Shown piece after piece: positions 40,117 through 46,229 of a stretch of DNA of 46,229 bases (positions within the stretch are counted from its first letter, which is position 1; every line of letters begins with the position of its first letter). The position numbers were made by a program, and so were the translations under genes. This DNA is from Deltaproteobacteria bacterium (GTDB lineage Bacteria; Myxococcota_A; Polyangia; JACPQR01), in the NCBI GenBank assembly GCA_016190375.1, contig JACPQR010000155.1, positions 1-46,229 on the forward strand. The letters run 5' to 3'. The notes beneath the pieces were generated by a model. It did no database searches. It had not been told where the DNA came from and saw nothing but the letters and a program-made list of their open reading frames with translations.

Positions 40117-41208
40117 TCAATCCGGCCGGCCCGTCCGCACGAGGTCGCGGCCAAACGGCTCGTCGAGCCCGACGATCTCGGCGAAGCAGCTCCCGGTGAC
40201 CGCCTCGCCGTCGAACGTCCCCGTGGCGTCGAGCGTGCCGGCCCAGAGGTTCGCTGGGAAGACCACCATCTCCTGGTCCGGCGCGACGGCCCTCAGGCTG
40301 AGCGCGGCGTTCCTCTGCGGGATCCAGATCGCCCAGCTCGTGGGGTACACGGTGCCGGTACGCGGGCTGCGCCAGGTCTCTCCGGTCTCCTGCAGATCGA
40401 TCCGGCGCAGATCGAGCCGCGTGGCCGTGCCGTCCCGCTCGACGGCGACGGCGTACGAGCCGGCCGCCATGTCCCAGCCGCGATCGAAGATGAGGGCGAT
40501 CTCCAGGTCGATGCCGTTCGAGAGCTGCGTGCCGAACCAGGTCCAGCCCGCGATGTGGTCGGAGTAGAGGAACCCCCACTGGTGCTTGAACCAGGCCTCG
40601 CCTCGAACCGCGCGCTCCTCGCCGTCCACCCGGATCGTGCCGGCCGCCGCCAGTCGGGGCATCGTGTAGTAGTGGTGCGACGAGCGCGGCGGCACCTCGA
40701 CGTAGCCGCCGCTCCCCATCGGCGTCGGGGGCTTGACGCTCCGCATCCTCATCTCGAGGCTCGTCGCGCCGGCGCGGGCGCGCATCAGCATCCTGCCCGC
40801 CCGCGAGGCGAACGCGCGCCAGGAGTCGTGCCGCAGCCAGAGCGCGCCCGCGCGCGCGTCCGCCGCCCACGTGTCAGGGAAGGCGTGCTTCTCCCGGTAC
40901 GTCATCCGCCCCGTCGTCCGGTCGAGCACGCTGAAGTAGGCCACCTGGAACGGATCGACGAACCACCGGACCGGCACGCCGAGGACGGAGTCGACGTCCG
41001 TGTGCTGGCGGACGAAGGCGAGGAACCAGTCGTAGCGCCTGCGCCGCGCGTCCTCCACGTGGCCGTGAAAGTGCCACCACTCCGTCTGAGCGTCGCCGTG
41101 CGCCCCGTGATCGCGAGGCAGGCGGACGCCCACCCGTGGATCGGCCCCGCGCAGCGGGTGTGCGCAGCCGATGACGCACGCGAGCAGGATCGGGACCCTT
41201 CTGGTCAT
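40117..41208 (-). CDS. CrtC/AttH-like (carotenoid 1,2-hydratase-like) lipoprotein
   Basis: 363-aa protein of the AttH/CrtC lipocalin-like family; family members include carotenoid 1,2-hydratase and proteins of unknown function. Signatures: TEWWHFHGHVED, EAWFKHQWGFL, GWTWFGTQLSNG and RTGTVYPTSWAIWIP. MTRRVPILLACVIGCAHP gives a lipobox (VIGC), suggesting envelope attachment. ATG 41208 overlaps the stop of the upstream oxidoreductase gene (ATGA), so the two are coupled and probably act on the same hydrophobic substrate. Confidence 0.88.
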   Translation of the reverse strand: MTRRVPILLACVIGCAHPLRGADPRVGVRLPRDHGAHGDAQTEWWHFHGHVEDARRRRYDWFLAFVRQHTDVDSVLGVPVRWFVDPFQVAYFSVLDRTTGRMTYREKHAFPDTWAADARAGALWLRHDSWRAFASRAGRMLMRARAGATSLEMRMRSVKPPTPMGSGGYVEVPPRSSHHYYTMPRLAAAGTIRVDGEERAVRGEAWFKHQWGFLYSDHIAGWTWFGTQLSNGIDLEIALIFDRGWDMAAGSYAVAVERDGTATRLDLRRIDLQETGETWRSPRTGTVYPTSWAIWIPQRNAALSLRAVAPDQEMVVFPANLWAGTLDATGTFDGEAVTGSCFAEIVGLDEPFGRDLVRTGRPD

Positions 41209-42692
41209 TCGACGTCCTCGAGCACGGCGTCCGCCGCCTCCTGGCCCGAGCGGATCGCGGCCTCCATGCAAGGGAAGTCGAGCTCGCTGCGCACCCAATC
41301 GCCCGCCAGCTTCAGGTTCGCGACCGGAGTACGGTGGAAGGGGCGGAGCCTCTGCGCGCCCGGCTCCGTGTACCAGTACAGCTCGTGCGGGGCGTGGTGG
41401 CGGATCACCTTCCAGTGCAGGATGCCGTTCGAGCGCATCCGCTCGTAGCCAGGCAGCCTCGAGAGGTTCTTCAGCGTCAGCTCGAGCAGCTCGCCGTCCG
41501 TCCAGCCCTCGTATCCCGTCTCCTGCCCGACGAGGTAGAGGACTGCGCCGTAGCGGGGGTTCTCCCTGTACTCCCGGATGACGTGCTTCGAGTCGATCAC
41601 GAAGGCGAGGGGGCCCTGGAGCCCGGCGATCACGCTCTCGTACCGGCGAGTCACCCGCTCGCGGTGCCAGATCTGCATCGCGAGGGGCTTGACGCCGCGG
41701 AGCTGCCTGATCCGGCGGAAGGCGGGGATCGACCAGAACACGCGGTCGCCGGGGTTGAGCTCCTGGAACGACGTCGCCGGCAGCGTGCAGATCACCTGGT
41801 CGAAGGCCGTGTCGACGACCTCGGTGCCCGCCTTCACCGGCACCGGGCCGGCGAAGACCGACAGGCCGGGGTGTCGATCCTGCAAGTCGTGCCCGCCCGA
41901 ATCGGGCTCCGCGAAGGTGACGCCGGTCAGCCGACCGCGTCGGGCTCGGAGCCCCGTGAGCTTGCGCATCAGCTCGAGCTCGGCGCCCATCGACGCGACG
42001 TAGGCGAGGATCGGCTCCCAGAAGCGCTCGGTCATGCCGCCGTCGCAGAAGGAGTACTCGGACATCCGGTAGTCGCGGCTCATCTCGCGCATCGCCTTGA
42101 GCATGCTGTAGGCGCTGATCTCGCCGGGCCAGTTGAGCTGGGCGAAGCGGGACATCTTGAAGGCGTTGGTGCGGACTATCGAGGGCGCGAGCCCTCCCTC
42201 CAGGCAGAAGGCGGTGAAGCAGACGTCGTCGAGCTCGTCGATCGACTGCGCGCCGAGGAACAGCCCGAGGTTCGCCATCGTGAAGCGGAAGATGCTCCGC
42301 TTCTCGCGCGAGCTCAGGCCCGGAAAGCCCATGGTCTTGTACAGGACTCCGAGCGGGTTACGCGCGAGCGAGATGTCGTGGACGAGGCCGTCGCGCTCCT
42401 CGAACACGTAGCTGTGGCCCTCGTTCGTGACCAGGTGCGCCTCGACGTCGACCCCGGCCCGCCGGACGAGCGCCCTCATCTCGCGGTAGAAGCCCACGAT
42501 GACGTGCTGGCCGTGGTCGATCAGCCGCCCGTCGGCGTCGCGCCAGGAGCTGGCCTTGCCGCCGATGTGGTGGCCGAGCGTCGCGATCCGCACGTGGGCG
42601 CGGTCCCGCCCGCGCTCCAGGATCCGCGCCGCGGCCGCGAGCCCCGCTGGTCCCGCTCCGACCACCAGGACTCGCGTGCGACGCCGGGGCAC
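41205..42692 (-). CDS. FAD-dependent phytoene/zeta-carotene desaturase-like oxidoreductase
   Basis: 495-aa flavoprotein of the amine-oxidase/carotenoid-desaturase superfamily. The Rossmann motif RVLVVGAGPAGLAAAARIL (about 6-24) binds FAD, GGKASSWRDADGRLIDHGQH is the conserved GGKxxSxxDxxG segment, and the C-terminal LAGDWVRSELDFPCMEAAIR with SGQEAAD is the standard carotenoid-desaturase ending. GTG 42692 gives the best start. Co-transcribed with the CrtC-like gene. The substrate may be a carotenoid or another isoprenoid/long-chain compound; no phytoene synthase is near. Confidence 0.88.
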   Translation of the reverse strand: MPRRRTRVLVVGAGPAGLAAAARILERGRDRAHVRIATLGHHIGGKASSWRDADGRLIDHGQHVIVGFYREMRALVRRAGVDVEAHLVTNEGHSYVFEERDGLVHDISLARNPLGVLYKTMGFPGLSSREKRSIFRFTMANLGLFLGAQSIDELDDVCFTAFCLEGGLAPSIVRTNAFKMSRFAQLNWPGEISAYSMLKAMREMSRDYRMSEYSFCDGGMTERFWEPILAYVASMGAELELMRKLTGLRARRGRLTGVTFAEPDSGGHDLQDRHPGLSVFAGPVPVKAGTEVVDTAFDQVICTLPATSFQELNPGDRVFWSIPAFRRIRQLRGVKPLAMQIWHRERVTRRYESVIAGLQGPLAFVIDSKHVIREYRENPRYGAVLYLVGQETGYEGWTDGELLELTLKNLSRLPGYERMRSNGILHWKVIRHHAPHELYWYTEPGAQRLRPFHRTPVANLKLAGDWVRSELDFPCMEAAIRSGQEAADAVLEDVE

Positions 42693-42758
42693 GGCGCCGA
42701 GCGTAACACCCGCGCGGGGACGTCGACGCAGCGATCCCGCTTCGAGTAGAGTCGCCGG

Positions 42759-43349
42759 ATGGCGCGCAAGAAGAAGCCCAGGAAGGAAGCAGGGGAAGGG
42801 GTTGTCGACTTCCAGCGAGCCCGTGCGGAGCGCATCCTCGGCGAGGTCGAGACGCTCGCGAAGAAGCTCGCCGAGAGCATCGCCGAGACGGTCGGGGTCG
42901 CGCTCGACGGGTACCATGCCTGGGAGAAGGAGAACGCGGAGCACGCGGTTCGCCCGTACGAGCGGCTGGAGATGATCCGCCTGGGATTCGTCGGCCCCGG
43001 CGGGTTCGACCGGTGCCAGGAGGATGACCGGGTCCCGAGGAGCTCCTACCCCTGGGACGATCCCATCCACGACCACGACCGCGACGCTTCGCACGTGCTG
43101 ATGTGCCCCCTGATGGAGGCGCGGCGGTGCGAGCCGATCTGGAGCCAGTTCCGCACGCCGCCCTGCTACCTCTTGCTCCTCGAGGTGTACGACGCCCTCG
43201 GTCGTGGCGCGGACGACTGGAAGGTGCGGGAGGTCCTCGACGACTTCGGCAAGTACGACCCGGAGGAATTCCGGAAGAACTTCGTGCGAGCGGACCGCCT
43301 GATCCGCGAGGCGGAGAAGGCGCGAGCGGTCGAGGAAGAAGGAATGTAG
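42759..43349 (+). CDS. Hypothetical protein next to the Ser/Thr kinase
   Basis: 196-aa soluble protein of unknown family. Lys-rich start MARKKKPRKEAG, then long amphipathic helices (VDFQRARAERILGEVETLAK; another at 160-195 rich in Glu/Arg). The centre has His/Asp pairs (PIHDHDRDASH) and two Cys. It begins 66 bp from the divergent desaturase-like gene and stops 6 bp before the kinase start, so it is probably co-expressed with the kinase and could be its substrate or regulator. Confidence 0.7.
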   Translation: MARKKKPRKEAGEGVVDFQRARAERILGEVETLAKKLAESIAETVGVALDGYHAWEKENAEHAVRPYERLEMIRLGFVGPGGFDRCQEDDRVPRSSYPWDDPIHDHDRDASHVLMCPLMEARRCEPIWSQFRTPPCYLLLLEVYDALGRGADDWKVREVLDDFGKYDPEEFRKNFVRADRLIREAEKARAVEEEGM

Positions 43350-43355
43350 GCCTCC

Positions 43356-44702
43356 GTGGAGGAAAAGCCCGAAAGGACCATCGGCCCCTATGGGCTCGAG
43401 GAGCTGCTCGGGCGGGGGGGCATGGCCGAGGTGTATCGCGCTCGCCGCCAGGGGCCGGGCGGTTTCGAGAAGGTCCTCGCGCTCAAGCGGATCCTTCCTT
43501 CGTACGCGCGCGATCCGCAGCTCGTCGGGCGCTTCCTCGAGGAGGCGCGGATCTGCGCGCGGCTGGAGCACTCCAACATCGTGAGCGTCGTCGACTTCGG
43601 CTCAGCCGGCGGCGAGTACTACCTCGTGATGGAGTGGGTCGACGGCGCGAGCCTGTTCGCCGTCCTGAAGCAGCTCGCCTCGCGAGGCGAGCGCCTGCCG
43701 GCCGAGGCGGCCGCGTACGTGATCGCCGAGGCCGCGCTGGGCCTCGACGAGGCTCACTCGCTCGCGGACGAGGCGGGCCGCCCGCTCGGCCTCGTGCACC
43801 GCGACGTCTCGCCGCAGAACGTGCTCGTGTCACGAAAGGGCGAGGTGAAGGTCGGGGACTTCGGGATCGCCAAGGCCGTGGGCAGCTCCGTGCGAACGGC
43901 GGCGGGGGTTCTCATCGGAAAGCTCTGCTACATGTCTCCCGAGCAGGCGAGGAACGAGACGCTCGACGCCCGCGCCGACGTCTACGCCCTTGGCGTCGTC
44001 CTGTGGGAGTGCCTCGTCGGTCGGCCGCTCTTCCCGCGCGGGATGAGCGGCGAGGCGCTGAACGCCGTGCTCGAGCCCCGTGTCCCACCGCCCTCGGAGG
44101 TCTCGGTGTCGCCGCGCGCCCTCGATGCCATCGTCACCCGCGCGGTGGCGCCGTCCCGCTCCGATCGATATGCCGACGCCGGGGCCTTCGCGCGCGACCT
44201 GAGGGTCTGGCTCCACGGCGTCGCCCCGGGCTTCGGTCCAGGGGACCTCGCCGCGTTCCTCGCGCAGAGCGGCACCATGCAGCCGCCACCGGCTCCTCAG
44301 GCAGCCGCCGCGCCCACCGTGACCTTCGACGCCGGGCCGGCGGCGGCGGCCACGGTGCCGGCGCGGCCTCCCGTCGCGCCGAGGGCAGCGCCGTCGCCTC
44401 CCGGCGCCGCGACCGCCGTCGAGGTGCGCGGCGCCGGCCCGGCTGCGGCGTCCCCGCCGGCCGTCGCCGGAGCAGCGCTCGCAGGCGAGCCGCACGAGGT
44501 GCCCACGACGCGGGCACAGCCGTCGCGCGGCCGCGGTGGGAGGTGGACGGGTTGCCTCATCGCCGCGATCATCCTCGCGGTCGGCGCGATCGGAGGCTTC
44601 GCGACCTGCATGTCGTGGCTCGCGCGCATGGGCGAGCAGCAGCAGCCCACGGAGCAGGCCCCGCCCGAGGACGAGACGGCGACCTCTCCCAAGTCGCAGT
44701 GA
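43356..44702 (+). CDS. Membrane-anchored Ser/Thr protein kinase (Hanks type)
   Basis: 448-aa kinase. GTG start. Catalytic domain about 10-275: GRGGMAEVYRARR (P-loop), Lys44 in ALKRIL, HRDVSPQNVL (catalytic Asp150; the VSPQN form is characteristic of myxobacteria), DFGIAK (Asp168), GKLCYMSPEQAR, DVYALGVVLWE. A Pro/Ala-rich linker (about 290-395) leads to one C-terminal membrane helix (about 403-425) and a short tail. All catalytic residues are intact. Downstream lies an insertion-sequence remnant. Confidence 0.95.
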   Translation: MEEKPERTIGPYGLEELLGRGGMAEVYRARRQGPGGFEKVLALKRILPSYARDPQLVGRFLEEARICARLEHSNIVSVVDFGSAGGEYYLVMEWVDGASLFAVLKQLASRGERLPAEAAAYVIAEAALGLDEAHSLADEAGRPLGLVHRDVSPQNVLVSRKGEVKVGDFGIAKAVGSSVRTAAGVLIGKLCYMSPEQARNETLDARADVYALGVVLWECLVGRPLFPRGMSGEALNAVLEPRVPPPSEVSVSPRALDAIVTRAVAPSRSDRYADAGAFARDLRVWLHGVAPGFGPGDLAAFLAQSGTMQPPPAPQAAAAPTVTFDAGPAAAATVPARPPVAPRAAPSPPGAATAVEVRGAGPAAASPPAVAGAALAGEPHEVPTTRAQPSRGRGGRWTGCLIAAIILAVGAIGGFATCMSWLARMGEQQQPTEQAPPEDETATSPKSQ

Positions 44703-44738
44703 GCTGGGCGGCACGATCGACGTGGACCCACAAAATAG

Positions 44739-46020
44739 TGCCGCTACGTCGACGGCCACGTGCGCGTCTACCACGGCCAGCACACGCTCCCGAAGGCCCA
44801 CGTCGCCCGCATGCGGCTGGCGATGCCGGCGACCACCGATTACTGGATCAACGATCAAACGGGCGACCCGCTCTTCCCTCTTCGTGATGACGGCGCAGGC
44901 CAACGCCGGCAGGGTCAAGATGCTCCCGGACGTCTTGAAGCAGGTGCGGTTGCTCGTCGGAGATCGCCGGACCACGATCGTCTTCGACCGCGGTGGCTGG
45001 AGCCCCAAGCTGTTCCAGCAGATCCTCGGCGCCGGCTTCGACCTGCTGACCTATCGCAAGGGCAAGTGCCGTCGCGTCGGCACGCACCGCTTCCAGCTCC
45101 GCAAGGCGAAGCTCGACGGCCGCAAGGTGGAGTACCGCCTGCACGACCAAGCCGTCCGTTTTCTCGACGGCAAGCTCCGGCTACGGCAGGTCACCCGTCT
45201 CACCGAGGACGGCCACCAGACCCAGGTGATCACCAGCCGGTGGGACCTTTCCGACATCGAGGTCGCCTACCGGATGTTCGAGCGCTGGCGTCAGGAGAAC
45301 TTCTTCAAGTACCTGCGCGAGGAGTTCCTGCTGGACGCGCTCACCGATTACCAGGTCGAGCCTGACGACCCCACTCGCACCGTGCCCAACCCCGAGCGCC
45401 GCGTCCTCGATCGGGAGGTCCGTGCCGCGCGCGCCGAGGTCGCCAAGCTGGAGCAAGCCGACGGCACCGCCGCCGTCGACAACCCCGAGGGGCGCCGCCC
45501 GACGATGCGCGGCTTCAAGATCGCCCACGGCCGCATCGGCAAGCAGATCCGCGCTGCACGAGATCGCGTCGCCGAGCTGCTCGCGCGCCGCCGCGCGCTC
45601 CCCGAGCGCGTCGAGGTCCGCGACGTGAGCGACGGCGCCGTCATCAAGCTGGCCACCGAGCGCAAGCACCTCACCAACCTCAACCTCCTCAAGATGGTCG
45701 CCTTCCAGGCCGAGAGCGACCTCGTGTCGATCCTGCGCCGGCACTACGCGCGCAGTGACGAGGAGGGACGCACTCTCCTTCACGAGATCTTTCACGCCGC
45801 CGCCGACATCGACGTCACCGATGCCGAGCTACGCGTCACCCTCCGTCCCCTCAGCTCCCCGCATCGCACGATCGCCGTGCAGGCCCTTTGCGAGACGCTT
45901 GACGAGACGGCGCCGCTCTTCCCCGGCTCCCACCTCCGTCTGCGCTTCGCCATCCACCCGCCGCCTCAGACAGGCCCCGCCTTCCCCGGGCCCCGCCCGA
46001 AGCCCGCAACCCCGGCGCTC
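44739..46020 (+). pseudogene. DDE transposase, 5'-truncated and frameshifted
   Basis: Coding sequence begins abruptly (stop TAG at 44736 in frame) with YVDGHVRVYHGQHTLPKAH through TDYWINDQTGDPLF; the frame then shifts by +1 at a 7-bp tandem duplication CTCTTCC-CTCTTC (44871-44883) and continues FVMTAQANAGRVKM onward. Possible catalytic acids: Asp in VDGH, Asp in IVFDRGGW, Glu in ERWRQENFFKYL. The downstream part keeps the helical tail (KLATERKHLTNLNLLKMVAF). No native start or clear stop, so it is inactive. The family resembles uncharacterised DDE transposases; not assigned to an IS family. Confidence 0.75.
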
Positions 46021-46060
46021 GGCCGGAAACCGGACATTTCAGCCGAGGGGCAGGAACGGT

Positions 46061-46229
46061 GCTACCCACCTCGTGCTCGACCCCATCGCCTTCCTGGCAC
46101 GGATCGCGTCGCTGATTCCCCCACCGCGCTACCCTTTGCTCCGCCTGGCCGGCGTCTTCGCTCCGAATTCGTCGTGGCGCGCCTCCGTCGTGCCGCATGG
46201 GCCTACCGCACCCGGGGCGATCTCGACGG
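46061..46229 (+). pseudogene. Fragment of an IS91-type transposase (runs off the window)
   Basis: Another frame here reads THLVLDPIAFLARIASL, then IPPPRYPLLRLAGVFAP and NSSWRASVVP, matching the C-terminal stretch of IS91-type Y2 transposases (consensus about DPxxFLxRLAALxPPPRxxLxRYHGVxAPxxxWR). Only this part is inside the window. It is fused onto the end of the decayed DDE transposase, so two transposons have collided here. The upstream HUH catalytic region is not present. Confidence 0.65.

Overview
The window looks like the chromosome of a flagellated member of the Myxococcota (deltaproteobacterial lineage). The base composition is very G+C-rich with G/C-rich third codon positions. There are many lipoproteins with Asp/Ala/Gly/Pro-rich linkers, two MYXO-CTERM-like C-terminal sorting tails, MopE-type Cys/Asp motifs, a Ser/Thr kinase with the myxobacterial HRDVSPQN catalytic loop, and an ECF sigma/FecR-TPR operon. 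Placement is by gene content only; no rRNA or tRNA gene was seen.

Left part (1-9.3 kb): three unrelated secreted lipoproteins, an orphan NuoF-like flavoprotein, a decayed reading frame that runs on in frame into a fourth lipoprotein, a type II toxin-antitoxin pair whose operator-like palindrome covers the antitoxin start codon, and a PfkB-type sugar/nucleoside kinase. Between the two convergent genes at 3.2-3.65 kb lie two repeat structures.

Flagellar cluster (9.45-21.93 kb, + strand): fliL-fliM-fliN-fliO-fliP-fliQ-fliR-flhB-flhA-flhF-flhG-fliA-flgF-flgG. Most junctions overlap (ATGA, GTGA or TGATG) and a sigma-54-like -24/-12 element precedes fliL. It encodes the motor switch, the export gate, the FlhF/FlhG placement pair, the flagellar sigma factor and the rod genes. 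It stops at flgG, with no flgA/flgH/flgI. Three copies of a structured repeat sit at gene junctions here, and a fourth lies at 3.2 kb. The four copies share a 17-nt hairpin with compensatory stem changes. Two copies are bounded by 18-19-bp direct duplications of the upstream gene's 3' end including its stop codon, and one has become the 5' end of the fliO reading frame.

Envelope/lipid region (21.9-30.4 kb): an M23 peptidase lipoprotein, a GGDEF remnant, then a leftward operon. The operon encodes an inositol-phosphate-cytidylyltransferase-like domain fused to a HisC-like aminotransferase, a CDP-alcohol phosphotransferase, a second (LicC-like) cytidylyltransferase, a sulfotransferase-like protein and a DUF2007/TM2-like membrane protein. 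A CPBP membrane protein and a second inositol-phosphate-cytidylyltransferase-like gene flank it. The set looks like an undescribed CDP-alcohol pathway that may make an amino-alcohol or inositol-type lipid headgroup or solute.

Right part (30.4-46.2 kb): broken MYXO-CTERM genes joined head to head, an FG-GAP lipoprotein, a VWA lipoprotein with a hexanucleotide repeat, an ECF sigma/FecR-TPR/exported-protein operon, a phospholipase D-like lipoprotein, a second Phd/VapC-type toxin-antitoxin pair with an apparent leaderless promoter, a carotenoid-desaturase-like/CrtC-like gene pair, a Ser/Thr kinase with its upstream partner, and an insertion-sequence graveyard at the right edge (a frameshifted DDE transposase and an IS91-type fragment).
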